From NCBI RefSeq assembly GCF_002201575.2, contig NC_058413.1:61595229-61659228 (forward strand): a stretch of DNA of 64,000 bases. Reading direction: 5' to 3'. Each line of letters begins with the position of its first letter. Position 1 is the first letter of the stretch. The position numbers were made by a program, and so were the translations under genes. The notes beneath the pieces were generated by a model that ran no database searches, was not told the DNA's origin, and was given only the letters and a program-made list of their open reading frames with translations. Shown here piece after piece: positions 45,067 to 58,300 of this stretch. Origin of the DNA: Neomonachus schauinslandi. Taxonomy: Eukaryota; Chordata; Mammalia; Carnivora; Phocidae.

Positions 45067-45539
45067 TTTAATGGATAAATTATTTCATGAACTTTTAAAG
45101 AAAGTTGTGTGTGTGTGTGCATGCCTTTACCTATATCAATCTGGTATAAATGGTAAAAAATCACCTAAAATATAGTGGAAAATGCTGGCCTTTCTCCCTG
45201 CACATGTTATATAACTGATTGAAAGAAAACTATTGTTTTTGGAAGATTATCTCTAGAGAAAGAAAACAGACTATTGTGAGGGGGAAATTTTGTTCCCAGG
45301 AAATACAGTGGCACAAATCACAACTTTCTTTGATGGGATAAATTTTTGGGTAAATGTAAAGTTTCCAGATAGTAGACTCTAACCTTGACAATTGAGATGG
45401 ATTAACTGGCTTCCAAATTAAAGAAAATCCTAAAGATTTCCTATCTTTTCTCTGCGTTGAGTATGCTTCTTTATAAGAACTGGGGAGAAAATTCATTTTT
45501 TCTAAACTATTTTCTCTGCAGGCATATCTTCTTCAGAGA
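45067..45539. other. No gene; short (GT)n at 45107-45119
   Basis: AT-rich DNA. The 88-codon frame 45230-45496 has no domain. Confidence 0.45.
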
Positions 45540-45690
45540 AATGTCTATTCATTCTTTCTTTGCCCATTTTTTAATTGGGCTATTTGTTTTTTGTGGGTTT
45601 TTTTGCTGTTGAGTTGTAGGGGTTCTTTATATACCATGGATAGTAACCTCTTCAACACGTTGGCTCTTTTGTTCTCATGAATTTGTAAAG
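45540..45690 (-). repeat. Old L1 ORF2 fragment, antisense
   Basis: TTTGCCCATTTTTTAATTGG, GCTGTTGAGTTGTAGGGGTT, CTTTATATACCATGGATAGT are the reverse of the ORF2 C-terminal region. Confidence 0.8.
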
Positions 45691-45779
45691 GCAATTATGT
45701 AGCTGCTTGAGGAAATAGGTCTCTAGATTTTGACATCTTTGCTCTTTGGATTAGACTTATATCTCCCTGACAAATAATG

Positions 45780-45960
45780 CTTCTCCTTTATTCTCCTTCC
45801 TGCACTTATCTCTTTTTCTCTTCTTTTTCCTCCCTCTTGTCCCCACTTTCTTCTTTTTTCCCTCTTTTTCTGAACCCCTTTGTTTTATATTTCTATATCT
45901 TTGTCTATCTTCTTTTCCCATCTCTTCATCTTTTCCAGTCTTCCTTCTTCTAGTAGTTAC
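45780..45960 (+). repeat. Pyrimidine-rich low-complexity tract
   Basis: About 180 bp of irregular CTT/CCT runs on the plus strand. A minus-strand Lys/Arg-rich frame (45757-45984) is a by-product of the composition. Confidence 0.8.
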
Positions 45961-45984
45961 ATAATTTTCCAAGTGATAACTCAT

Positions 45985-46674
45985 ATCAAAGCCACACGTA
46001 TAAAGTCTAATTTGTAAGTAAACTGCAGTGGATTTTCTTTTCCCAATTTAAAATCTCAACAGGACAGAATATGAGGGATAAGTCCTTTTATTATCATATG
46101 CAACAAAGACCTCTAAAACATAAGATTCCAAAAAGCAGTGAAAATAAATAAACCAAATTAAGGTGAGAACTAAATTAAATTGAGACTGTATACTATTACT
46201 ATTAACTTTGAAAGAACTAAATTTGACCTAGTTTTTCCTCCTTGTTATTAATTAGGAATGCAGCCATAATAATGATGTTAATCAATGTACACACACATCA
46301 TACGCACACCATCTATCAAGTCCATCTAAAAACTGAAAAGATTGTGAAGCCTGACTGTAATTACCAAATAATGTAGATATAACAATAATTATATACTTGT
46401 AACCTTTGGCCTAATTCTACATTATAATGTCCCCCAGTCTACACTGAACTCTAAATGTGACCTGTTTGGAAGATTTTGTTTTTATTGTTGTTCTCTTTTG
46501 TTTTTAATTTATATCATGTATGTCTTCTTTTTTAATATGCACAAGCATGCCATAGGGAAAAGATTAGTTTTTGCATGAATGTACCCAAATCACTATCTTT
46601 CACTGAAGTTATTTTCCCATCTTAAGATATCAGAGCCAAGAAACATTTAGGAAATAATGGCATCCTGGTCCCTC
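45985..46674. other. No recognisable feature
   Basis: AT-rich DNA; nothing recognised. Confidence 0.45.
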
Positions 46675-46795
46675 AGTTTGTAGATGAGGACAGTGAGGTT
46701 CAGAAACAGGAAAAAACCATGATTTTTTGCAAGAAAAATTACTAGAAGTAGCACAACTAGTGATAGCACCTGGCATTCTGAGTTCAATGATTTTC
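46675..46795 (+). repeat. MIR-like relic
   Basis: TAGATGAGGACAGTGAGGTT, then CAGAAACAGGAAAAAACCAT and GCACAACTAGTGATAGCACC follow MIR 'cagatgaggaaactgaggctcagag...cacagctagtaagtggca'. Confidence 0.65.
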
Positions 46796-47309
46796 TTGTG
46801 ACATATCAAGGCTTTTCTATGAATGAGGATCCCAAGGTTGGCTAGAAAAGTATGCCCTATTGTAAGTTAAAATATTTCTGATGAAGCAATAATTCAGTCT
46901 CTTTATGAAGTCAAGTAGTATATATATAATGAAAGCTAGTAGAATTCTTTATTTTTTCTATAAGTCAAGGGGAAAATACTAGATTTATTTTATTTTCATA
47001 AAAATCATATATTAAATGCCTTAAAATGCCTCATCTATTTCTGAAAGATCATCTTGTCTATAACAGAACCTTGCTTTTCATAAAAATGTTGGTTGTACTG
47101 AATTGTATTAGCTGAAGAACAATAACACTTGCCAAGTGTTTAAACCCTTCACTGGAAGAAACACAGTCATCCTTGGAAATACTGATCTTAATCATAAACA
47201 CCATGTGTTCACTTAAAACACTAATTAAATGAATAATCTATTCTTACAATTAGGTTTATCATCTTCCTTACCATAAGGAAATAAATGTAGGTAGTAGAAG
47301 ATCCTAGAT
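46796..47309. other. No recognisable feature
   Basis: AT-rich DNA; nothing recognised. Confidence 0.45.
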
Positions 47310-47480
47310 TTGGATAAATTTAAATCTGAATCCCAGAGTTACTCATAATCTCTGTGACTGTAGACAAACTAAGTACCTCTTGGAGGCTTAGTTTTCTCAT
47401 ATGTAAAGTGGGATGATAATTCCCACCTTCTAATCTCAGATGGGATAGTCTATGGAAATCCTTAGACAAAATAGATCCTT
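47310..47480 (-). repeat. MIR relic, minus strand
   Basis: CTGTGACTGTAGACAAACTA, TACCTCTTGGAGGCTTAGTT and TTCTCATATGTAAAGTGGGA follow the reverse of MIR. Confidence 0.75.
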
Positions 47481-47513
47481 GCTCTTCCCGCCTTAATGAA
47501 AGCTCTTGCTCTA

Positions 47514-47718
47514 GGGGCGCCTGGGTGGCTCAGTCGTTAAGCGTCTGCCTTCGGCTCAGGTCATGATCCCGGGGTCCTGGGATCGAGCCCCGCATCGGGC
47601 TCCCTGCTCGGTGGGGAGCCTGCTTCTCCCTCTCCCACTCCCCCTGCTTGTGTTCCCTCTCTCGCTGTGTCTCTCTCTGTCAAATAAATAAATAAAATCT
47701 TAAAAAAAAAAAAAGAAA
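47514..47718 (+). mobile_element. Young CAN SINE, plus strand, near consensus
   Basis: GGGGCGCCTGGGTGGCTCAG head with CpGs intact. The Pol III A box is seen as TGGCTCAGTCG (47526-47536) and the B box as GGATCGAGCCC (47580-47590). Tail AAATAAATAAATAAAATCTT-A12. Perfect 16-bp TSD GAAAGCTCTTGCTCTA at 47498-47513 and 47719-47734. It is the best-preserved SINE here. Confidence 0.97.
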
Positions 47719-47734
47719 GAAAGCTCTTGCTCTA

Positions 47735-48399
47735 GTTCTGCAGCATATCTGCAAATCATGCTAGAGAACAATAAGTCTATTATTGTATAATATGTCCGTA
47801 TAATGGGAATAAATAAAAGCCACTGCATTATAAATCATGACATACTCTGTTTCCTTAACCATTCCTTACATCTGTCCCATGGTTCCTTTTTCTTTTCACA
47901 CCTTGACTTGGATAGGCTCCTATTTTTGCTAAGTTTTGTCATTTTCTGAAGTCAAGTGACAGCCAAAACTTTCTTGTCTCCATGGCTACATTTGAATCCT
48001 GCCCTGGAGAGATTAAGTGGAGATTCATCAGACCTCCACATGACTTGACACATTCCCTTATCCCTACAAGAATTTTTATTATTAAAAAAACTACTAATTG
48101 TTAATAATCGTCCTTAGAAAGCACACAAAAATATGTTGAGATTTAATTAAGCTGAGCAAATAAAAGGCAGATTTTCAATAAAGGAGAATTAGCTATTTTT
48201 CTATTAATTTATTTAAGAGGAAAGAAGAACTTTTGCAAAAGATCCCTTCTAATACTGAGTGCATTTTATTAATTAACCTTTGAACACAGCCATCCAAATG
48301 TGGTAAAGAAAAATATTAAATTGGATAGCATCACTTTCTACACATACCTGTTCTTACAACTGTGTAGGGTACAGATAAGGCAGTATAGTTATGATTGAG
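47735..48399. other. No recognisable feature
   Basis: AT-rich DNA; nothing recognised. Confidence 0.45.
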
Positions 48400-48640
48400 T
48401 GTGTGTGTGCATTTCAATAATAAGTACAATAGAAATAATCCTTTACATTTTACTAAATTTTACAGTTTTTGAAGAATTTTTAACTGAATTACTACATAGA
48501 ATAGCATAATAACTCTAATATAAGTAATATTACCCTCATTTAACAGATGAGGAAATGAATATCAGACTTGCCAAGATCATACAGCAGCAAAGCTAATAAG
48601 AATTAGAATTGAGTTTCAAATTTGTCTTTTTTACTCCAGT
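48400..48640 (+). repeat. MIR relic, plus strand
   Basis: TACCCTCATTTAACAGATGA, GGAAATGAATATCAGACTTG, CCAAGATCATACAGCAGCAA track the MIR core and 3' half. The left boundary is approximate. Confidence 0.75.
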
Positions 48641-48689
48641 ATTTTAGAGCACATGATACAGTACGTTGTAAACACATCTTTATATTTTT

Positions 48690-48800
48690 TTTCCTCGCCC
48701 AGAACTTGAGCTTCAAGTGACAGCATTCAGTTCCATATTTAATTCTATAAACCTTAGTGCCTAGTACAATGCCCAATACATTGTAAATATTCAATAATTA
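48690..48800 (+). repeat. L2 3' end, sense
   Basis: TTAGTGCCTAGTACAATGCC, CAATACATTGTAAATATTCA match L2 'agcgcctagcacagtgcctggcacatagtaggcgctcaataaat'. Confidence 0.7.
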
Positions 48801-48829
48801 TTCTGGAGATCTAGTTGAAGTTCTAGTTC

Positions 48830-48960
48830 TTGTAAACTTTACGCCAGTCACTTATCCTCTCCAAGCCTCAGTTTCCTTATCTGTGAAATAAAGATGTTAG
48901 GATAATCTCTCAGACCCTTACTGGCTCAAATATCTTACTATTCTCTATCTTGGAGGTGAA
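48830..48960 (-). repeat. MIR relic, minus strand
   Basis: GCCAGTCACTTATCCTCTCC, AAGCCTCAGTTTCCTTATCT, GTGAAATAAAGATGTTAGGA: a well-matched reverse MIR core. Confidence 0.85.
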
Positions 48961-49580
48961 ATAGCAGTTTTCTTAGTTTTAGAGCAAGAGATAAAATTCC
49001 TGCAGTATAGTCAACAGGATCCAGCCAGCACTGCTTCCAGGATTCATCAAAAGTCCTGAATATTATTCTTAATATAGAAGAGGTCTGTACTCTCATCAAC
49101 TCCCACATAACTCATGGGAACATATTTTATAAGTTAGAAAAGTAAGAATGATAACAGGAGAGAAAAAATAAAGCTCAAAGTCTCCTTTACATAAAGAAAC
49201 ATTTTATCCAAATAGAAAAGGGTAGGGTAGAAGAAGCACTCCATATGGGATTGTTAGCTGCTAGATATAAAATCATTTACTTGAACCTAATTTGTTTGGT
49301 TCAAACAAAAGAAAGTTTGTCCTTAAAAGCCATATATCAAACCATTTCTATCTCATTGTCCCTAGCGTTGTATCACAATGCTTTTCCTATAAAGACAGCC
49401 TCATCAGAAGGGTTGAAGTCTCCTGATATCAGTCAAATAGAATGTCTATGGGGAGAGGGTTGGTGGATACATCATATAGTGATTTTTCATTAGGTAATTC
49501 GGTAGACAAAAATCTCTTATCTAGTTTGCTCAGGGTCATTTAGCATCATCTGAGTTGGCAGCTAGAGTCCTGAATAGAAA
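48961..49580. other. No recognisable feature
   Basis: Frame 49245-49493 (82 codons) has no recognisable domain. Nothing else. Confidence 0.4.
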
Positions 49581-49601
49581 TTGTATGACCTTGTATGACC
49601 T

Positions 49602-49641
49602 CACATATCCTTTCTTTTTTTTTTTTCCACATATCCTTTCT
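49602..49641 (-). mobile_element. Body-less poly(A) insertion with TSD
   Basis: CACATATCCTTTCT occurs at 49602-49615 and 49628-49641, separated only by T11 and C. This is what a retrotransposition event leaves if only the poly(A) tail is copied (minus strand). Two tandem TTGTATGACC units lie just upstream at 49581-49600. Confidence 0.6.
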
Positions 49642-49789
49642 AAGCTCATGTGAGACAGGAAACTTACTCTTAATTAGCATATGCTAATCTATGTCCTGTT
49701 TATCTCACTAAGTTATTTTTAAGAACAAATGATATTCTCACAGTAATAAAAAGTCTCACAAACTGTAAAGTGTCATTATAAGAACTAAA

Positions 49790-50590
49790 TTCTCAAGGCA
49801 AACTACCACACCAAAATTGTGAGAAAAAAGGGTATATTGAGACATATAGCACCTGAAATCTGCTTACATGGAGAACAAACAGCTACAGCCATAACTATCG
49901 ATGAGAAAATACCCATTTTGAAACACATCCAGAACGTTCTCTATAACAAAGTCATACTCTCCAAGGAAAAGGACTTTGTAAAAATGTGATTCCTAATCCT
50001 TATCCCAGCTGGAGAAAGGGAATTTCTCCTCACAACAGCTCTGACAATCTTCTTGTCTAACATAAAAGAAAAACCAAATAAACAGTAGAGGAAAGGGTTT
50101 CAAAGAAATAGACTGAAAATGCTGGAGAAAGGGAAGGAGTTACATGGAAGGGAAAAAAGTGTACCACTGCAGGAGGGTTAGAAAGGAATAGTGAAGCCCA
50201 AGACCCCAAGACACAGGTCAACTAAAATCCTAGGAGTTAATTAGAATACTATAAAAATCCTCACACTGAAGCCTATTTACCCCAATTCCTATTAACCAAA
50301 GCAACAAGTCTATCTGCCAACAAAAACAACAACAACAAAAATACAAGGCATTTGTAAGAAGGATAGAAAAAATACAGGTAATGAGATAAAACACACACCA
50401 GAAGCAGACTTAGATATGAGACAGATGTTAAAATTATAAGACAGAAAACTTAAAACAATTATGATTTAATAAATTAAAGACTCCAATGGAAAAAATAAGT
50501 GGCATGCCAAACAGTTTGATAATATAAACAGAGAGATGGAAATTCTACAAAAGTATCAAAAGGAAATGGCAGAAATAAAAAATACAACCC
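49790..50590 (+). repeat. Ancient L1M/HAL1-type 5' UTR and ORF1 start, sense
   Basis: AAACTACCACACCAAAATTG, GACTTAGATATGAGACAGAT, GTTAAAATTATAAGACAGAA, ACAGAGAGATGGAAATTCTA and CAAAAGGAAATGGCAGAAAT follow the old L1 leader/ORF1 order. Same family as 36925-38340. No open frame remains. Confidence 0.65.
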
Positions 50591-50599
50591 CTAGTACAT

Positions 50600-52149
50600 T
50601 GCCCCACTGCAGTAGCCACCAGTTATAGCCAAGATTTGAGTGAGGAGGTATTAACCTTGGAAAGAGTAATAGTAAGCAGTTGTTGCACTTAGTATAGGGT
50701 GAGAATACTCTTATACCAAGGAGTAAAAATTAAAGAAATGAGAAAGTTAAAGAATGCATAACTCTGTTCTTACCCTCTAAACTTTGAGCTTAGATGAGCT
50801 AGAATGCTGTCTTTTTCTACCATTAGCAATAATAGTACATAGAAGATCTCAGTAGGAGGGCTGACTATGTTGAGTAGACTCCTGTGACAAAATGAATCTC
50901 ACAGTACTACATAGTGTGGCCTGAGATGCATAATGTTTGGTCCTTGTATCCAGACATATTTCAGAGTACTATTTTTTTTTATAAATGACAACTTTTATAG
51001 CTATTTAAGAAGCATAACAAATTGTAAATGTCATGATGGCAGGTTTTGATTTTTCCTAAGCCTTCTGAATAAAAAATTTTCCACTACTCATGGCAGTTGT
51101 TTACAATTCAGTAAATGGGTATTTTTGATAAAGAACTTTTGAAAATTAATGATAAAGAGGAAATAAATAGAAAGGAAATGCTACATTCTTCAGAGATGTC
51201 TAAGAAATGTCACTTATTTAAGAAGATTAATGATCTCATTTTATATTTATCAATCATAACATCTTAAAGGAAAGCAAGCTTTTTCTTGAATTAGCAAGTT
51301 CAATTCAATGATATCCTCTCAAAAGAATGCCATTCACTGAATAGATGTGGTTATAATGATATTCTTAATGAAGTTGGGGCCAACTTCTGAAACCTATTTT
51401 CCAAAAGTATTCAAAAAATTTGTAGATTCCAGTTTCATATGAAGAAAAGGTAGAATATATAATCTTATTAAATATTGCATTACAATGTACAGTTGGAGAC
51501 TCAGAATATCAATATGTTAATTAAATAAAGCACCTGGGTCCTTAGATGAAACAAAATATTTCTTATATAAGCATTTCCTTAAAAATATAAAAATATGACC
51601 CTTTATTAATCACCCTAGTAGTTCCATAAGGCAATTCCAAAATGATTGAAGAGTTTTTTAATTAAAATACATTTTTCTTAGGTATATGTCTTTCATAATT
51701 CATGAAAACCAACATACTCTGGGACAGAGAATTAAAATAACCCTTTATGAGTATACAATTTTTTTTGGAAGTAGGATTAAACAGTATGACTAGATAGTTT
51801 AATAAATTATTAAACAAGCCAAGGAGATATGTAATAGGTTGAATTGTTCCCCTATGGACTGACAGATAATGATACTTATTTATGAAATATATAAAAACAC
51901 TTTTTTCCTTCAGTATTCAAGACTTCATATAATTTTCCTTATTTCTCTAAAATATTGCCTATGTTCTCACAAAGGCATATGCCCCTAAGTGCCTAAGAAC
52001 TGTAAATTATATAAAGACAGCTAGAATAAGATATCTGTCTCCAAGCAGGATGCAGACGTCCAGTGTACCAAATAAAAAATTAAGACAAAGTCTTCTTAAG
52101 AAAGGCAGATATAAGTTTTGTTGAACACTCAGAGGAAGCAGTGATTCTT
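50600..52149. other. No recognisable feature
   Basis: 1.5 kb of AT-rich sequence without a recognised repeat, exon or regulatory signal. Confidence 0.45.
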
Positions 52150-52640
52150 TCCAGTTGTCCCTGCTGTTAATATTATAGGAAGAAGAAAGAGTAGATCATT
52201 TCAGGTGAAGGGAAAAACATCAGCAGTAAATATTTCAGGGTGATGTTTGAAACTGTTGACATGGCATAAAACGTGGGACAAAAGTGCAGAGTCAGGCTGT
52301 GAATCAAACATGGAGAATGACAGAGGTTATGCTTAGGAATTTGGTCTTCAAATCTCCCAGTGAATAAAATAATGGTTAGATATGGAGAAATTCAAAGACC
52401 AATTAAAAAACCATTGCAGTAATCTAGGGGAGAGATGGTAAACTAAATTAAGGTAGCAATAGTGAGGATGTAAAGAGATTTATAGATATAAGGAAAACAA
52501 TGTCAGAGAAATCAACAGGATTTGGTAACAAATTAGATATAAAAAGATGACATAGAGGAAAAAGTAAAAATTGATCTAAAGTCTTGAGCTTGAATGGGTA
52601 TTTTGACAATGATACCATTAACCAAGTCACCAGAAATAAA
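52150..52640 (-). repeat. L2 LINE relic, antisense
   Basis: CCATTGCAGTAATCTAGGGG, AGAGATGGTAAACTAAATTA, AATCAACAGGATTTGGTAAC and TTGACAATGATACCATTAAC match the antisense L2 order 'ttgcagtagtccaggcgagagatgatggtggc ... gacaggatttgg ... gccatttac'. Confidence 0.55.
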
Positions 52641-53154
52641 CTAAAGGCAGAAAAAAATTGAGAAACATTTATTCTTGAAAAACTACAGCTTCACATATGT
52701 GAAAGTCCATGGGCTCATTGCTTGGGGCTACTCCTATCCACACTCCTCCCAGTTCCCTGCCTTTCCCATTCCCCCACTAAACTTAGTTGGTAAGAACTGT
52801 ATTTTTACCACCTCAGTCTGAACACAAAACCCAGCAACTTTGCTGATAGTGGGAGCAGACTTGATTTGGGACAGGGAAAAGGTGCAGAACCCATTGTTTT
52901 TCCTACTAAAACTGATTAATTCAGTACAAAACAAATGGGAAACCCCCAGACTTTGCCAGTGTGAGGTTTCAGGCTTGATGGGGCAAGCATTGGACAAGAT
53001 AAAAATTTAACAAAGTGATCCAGAAAAGGGCTGAGATAAGCTCTCCATAAATACTAGCTGACTGAAAAAATGAGCTATACTGTAGGGGTGTCTCAAAAGA
53101 GCCCACTGAGAAGTAAAAGCTAAGGGAAACTTGAGAACTGAAGTGGCTATGTAA
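52641..53154. other. No recognisable feature
   Basis: Slightly less AT-rich near 52740-52970. No domain in the frames at 52734-53298. Confidence 0.4.
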
Positions 53155-54845
53155 AATCAACAAAATAGACTTTAGGACAAGAAATATTCCTAAAGACAAA
53201 GAACAACACTTCTTAATGATAATAAGGTAAATATAATCAGGAAGATACAACAAATATAAATAAATATGCACCCAAAAAACCAGCCCCAAAACACACAAAA
53301 CATAAACTATCTAAATTCAGAACAGAAACAGACAATATGATCATTGTAATTGGAGATTTCAATATTCCTCTCTTAGTAACTGATAGGAAAAGAATACAGA
53401 GATCAAAAAGAACATAGAATATAGAAAACAAAAAAGTAGCAGTCAAATTTGAGCCAATCTCAAAGTAAGCAGAAGAAAATAAAAAATAATAAGAGTATAA
53501 ACCAATGATAATTAATAGAAGATATTATGAGAAATAATTAACATTAGCAATAATAATTTAGAAATTAAAAATAAAAAATAATTAGAAATGAGTGGAAATC
53601 AATAAAAATTAAATCAGAAAAAGATTAAAGAAAATTAATGAAACCACAAATATATTCTTTGAAAAGTTCAAAAAAAATTGATGACATTCAGCTAACCCAA
53701 CCAAGAAAAAAAGAACAAAGACATAAATTACCAAAATCAGGAAACAATAAATGGCCAACACAATAGACACTAAAGAAATTAAAAGAACTATAACAGAATA
53801 TTATAAAAAATCAAAGGTCAACTGATTAGACAACTTAAATAAAATGGACAAATTCTTAGAGACGTAGAAACTACCGAGACTCTCATTGAGAAAATCTCAA
53901 CGAGAAAAGCACATTTGACAGAACCAATTTATTCAATAAAAATGCTGAATTATCAACTAAAAACTTTTATAACAGAAATTGAATAAACAATTAAAAACTT
54001 TCCTAACAAAGAAAACTCCAAGCCCAGATGGCTTCAGAGTGAATTCTGTACCTTAAAAAAATAAATAATACCAATTCTATTCATATGATTTTATGAAGTT
54101 GAAGAAGAAAAATACATTTCAATCATATTAAAAGGACAGTATTACCCAGAGACCAAAGCCAGACAGATGTTGCATAAATAAAAAGAATTCTACATCATGA
54201 CCAAGTAGGGTTTATCCCAGAAATACAAGGTTGATATAATATCAGAAACATTTGCACATTATATTTATAAAACAATAGACAAAAACTATATGTTCATCTC
54301 AGTAGATTCAGGAAATTATGTTACAGAATTCAACATCCATTCATGTTGAAAACTCTCAACAAACTAGAAAAAGAGGAAACATCCTCTTCCTGATAAGAGT
54401 GTTTATAAAAAAAACCTACAGCTACTTTAATACCTAATAGTGATTGACTAAACGTTTTCTTCCTAAGATCTGGAACACAGCAAGGATATCTGTTCTCACC
54501 ATCTCTAGTTCAAAATTTTCCTAGATATTCTAGCCAGTGCAAAACCTAATTAAATAGCAACCAGATTGGAAACAAGTAAAATGCCTTTATCCACTGAAGA
54601 AATAATCTCCTATGCAAAAATATTCTAAGGAATCTAGAAAACCACTACTAAAGTTAATAAGCAAGCTTACCAAGGTCACAAGATAACACAATCAATATTC
54701 AAACATATTAATTTTATTCAACATCCTATCACCAAAAATTCCAAAAAGTAGACTATCTTCAAAATATAAAAATATTTAGATGAATATAACAAAAGTGAAA
54801 GACCTGAACATTTAAAAATAAAAAAGCACTGCTTAGAAAAAATTT

Positions 54846-55332
54846 TTTAAAATTTTTTATTGTAATGTTAATCACCATACATTACATCATTAGTTTTTCA
54901 TGTAGTGTTCCACAATTCATTGTTTGTGCGTAACATCCAGTGCTCCATGCAGAACGTGCCCTCTTTAATACCCATCACCAGGCTAACCCATCCTCCCAAA
55001 AATCTCCACTCTAGAACCCTTGGTTTGTTTTTCAGAGTCCATCATCTCTCGTGGTTCGTCTCCCCCTCCAATTTCCCCCCTTCATTCTTCCCCTCCTGCT
55101 ATCTTCTTTTTTTTTTTCTTAACATATATTGCATTATTTGTTTCAGAGGTACAAATCTGTGATTCAACACTCTTAGACAATTCACAGCGCTCACCATAGC
55201 ACATACCCTCCCCAATGTCTATCATCCAGCCCACACTGTCCCTCCCACCACCCAGCCCCTGTTCCAGCAACCCTCACTTTGTTTCCTGAGATTAAGAATT
55301 CCTCATATCAGTGAGGTCATATGATACATGTC
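54846..55332 (-). other. L1 copy B 3' UTR
   Basis: Contains a G-rich strand stretch (minus strand around 54985-55075, plus strand C-rich) and the conserved tail region GTTAATCACCATACATTACA in reverse. G-rich polypurine runs are common in L1 3' UTRs. An 85-codon plus frame at 54905-55162 is not coding. Confidence 0.85.
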
Positions 55333-58300
55333 TTAGTCTGATTGACTTATTTCACTCAGCATAACACCCTCCAGTTCCATCCACATCATTGCAAATGGCA
55401 AGATCTCATTCCTTTTGATGGCTGCATAATATTGTATTGTATATATACACCAAATTTTCTTTATCCATTCATCTGTTGATGGACATCTTGGCTCTGTCCG
55501 TACTTTGACTATTATGGACATTGCTGCTATAAACATTGGGGTACATGTACCTCTTCTAATCACTACATTTGTATCTTTGGGGTAAACACCCAGTAGTTCA
55601 ATTCCTAGATCATACGGTAGCTCTATTTTCAACTTTTTGAGGAACGTCCATACTGTTTTCCAGAGTGGTTGCACCAGCTTACATTTCCACCAACAGTGTA
55701 GGAGGGTTCCCCTTTCTCCACATCCCTGCCAACATCTGTCATTTCCTGACTTCTTAATTTTAGCCATTCTGAATGGTGTGAGGTGGTATCTCATTGAGGT
55801 TTTGATTTGGATTTCCCTGATGCCAAGCGATGTTGAGCACTTTTTCATGTGTCTGTTGGCCATTTGGATGTCTTCTTTGGAAAAATTGTTCATGTCTTCT
55901 GCCCATTTCTTGATTGGATCATCTGTTCTTTGGCTGTTGAGTTTCATAAGTTCTTTATAGATTTTGGATACTAACCCTTTTCTGATATGTCGTTTGCAAA
56001 TATCTTCTCCCATTCTATCGGTTGTCTTTTGGTTTTGTTGACTATTTCCTTTGCTGTGCAAAAGCTTTTCATCTTGATGAAGTCCCAATAGTTCATTTTT
56101 GCCCTTGCTTCCCTTGCCTTTGGTGATGTTTCTAGAAAGAAGTTGCTGCAGCTAAGGTCGAAGAGCTGGCTGCCTGTGTTCTCCTTTGGGATGCTGATGG
56201 ACTCCTGTCTCACATTAAGGTCTTTCAACCATTTGGAGTCTCTTTTTGTCTGTGGTGTAAGGAAATGGTCCAGTCTCATTCTTCTGCATGTGGCTGTCCA
56301 ATTTTCCCAACACCATTTGTTGAAGAGACTGTCTTTTTTCCATTGGACATTCTTTCCTTTGTCAAAGATGAGTTGACCATAGAGTTGAGGGTCCATTTCT
56401 GGGCTCTCTATTCTGTTCCACTGATCTATGGGTCTGTTTTGTGCCAGTACCATACTGTCTTGATGATGACAGCTTTGTAATAGAGCTGGAAGTCCGGAAT
56501 TGTGATGCCACCAGATTTGCTTTTCTTTTTCAACATTCCTCTGGCTATTCGGGGTCTTTTCTGGTTCCATACAAATTTTAGGATTATTTGTTGCATTTCT
56601 TTGAAAAAAGTGGATGGTATTTTGATGGGGATTGCATTGAATGTGTAGATTGCTCTAGGTAGCATTGACATCTTCACAATATTTGTTCTTCCAATGAGCA
56701 TGGAATGTTTTTCCATTTCTTTGTGCCTTCCTCAGTTTCTTTCATGAGTATTTTATAGTTTTCTAAGTACAGAAATCTAACCTCTTTGGTTAGATTTATT
56801 CCTAGGTATCTTGTGGTTTTGGGTGCAATTGTAAATGGGATCAACTCCTGAATTTCTCTTTCTTCTTCTTGTTGTTGGTGTATAGGAATGCCACTGATTT
56901 CTCTGCATTGATTTTATATCCTGCCACTTGACTGAATTCCTGTATGAGTTCTAGCAGTTTTGGGGTGGAGTCTTTTGGGTTTTCCACATAAAGTATCATA
57001 TCATTTGCAAAGAGTGAGAGTATGACTTCTTCTTTGCTGATTTGGATGCCTTTGATTCCTTTTTGTTTTCTGATTGCTGTGGCTAGGACTTCTAATACTA
57101 TGTTGAATAGCACTATTGGTAGTGGACATCCCTGCCGCATTCTGACCTTACGGGGAAAGCTCTCAGTTTTTCCCCATTGAGAATGATATTCGCTGTGGGT
57201 ATTTCATAGATGGCTTTTATGATATTGAGGTATGTACCCTCGATCCCTATATTCTGAAGAGTTTTGATGAAGAAAGGATGTTTTACTTTGTCAAATGCTT
57301 TTTCTGCATCTATTGAGAGGATCATATGATTCTTGTTCTTTCTTTTGTTAATGTATTTATCATATTGATTGATTTGCGGATGTTGAACCAACCTTGCAGC
57401 CCAGGGATAAATCCCACTTGGTCATGGTGAATAATCATTTTAATGGACTGTTGGATCCTATTGGCTAGTATTTTGGCGAGAATTTTTGCATCCATGTTCA
57501 TCAAGGATATTGGTCTGTAATTCTCCTTTTTGATGGGGCCTTTTTCTTGTTTGGGGATCAAGGTAATGCTGGCCTCATAAAATGAGTTTGGAAGTTTTCT
57601 TTCCATTTCTATTTTTTGGAACAGTTTCAGAAGAATAGGTATTAATTCTTCTTGAAATGTTTGGTAGAATTCCCCTGGGAAGCCATCTGGCCCTGGGCTT
57701 TTTTTTGTTGGGAGATTTTTGATGACTGCTTCAATTTCCTTAGTGGTTATAGGTCTGTTCAGGTTTTCTATTTCTTCCTGGTTCAGTTTTGGTAGTTGAT
57801 ACATCTCTAGGAATGCATCCATTTCTTCCAGGTTATCTAATTTGCTGGTATAGAGTTGCTCATAATACGTTCGTATAATTGTTTGTATTTCTTTGGTGTT
57901 GGTTGTGATCTCTCCTCTTTCATTCATGATTTTGTTGATTTGGGTCCTTTCTCTTTTCTTTTTGATAAGTCTGGCCAGGGGTTTATCAATCTTGTTAATT
58001 CTTTCAAAGAACCAGCTCCTAGTTTCGTTGATCTGTTCTACTGTTTTTTGGTTTCTATTTCATTGATTTCATTGATTTCTGCTCTGATCTTTATTATTTC
58101 TCTTCTCCTGCTGGGTTGAGGCTTTATTTGCTGTTTTTTCTCCAGCTCCTTTAGGTGTAAGGTTAGGTTGTATATTTGAGATCTTTCTTGTTTCTTGAGA
58201 AAGTCTTGTATTGCTATATATTTTCCTCTTAGAACTGCCTTTGCTGCATCCCAAAGATTTTGAACAGTTGTGTTTTCATTTTCATTGGTTTCCATGAATT

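Noticed and set aside
45757..45984. Lys/Arg-rich minus-strand frame
   Set aside because: By-product of a pyrimidine-rich low-complexity tract.
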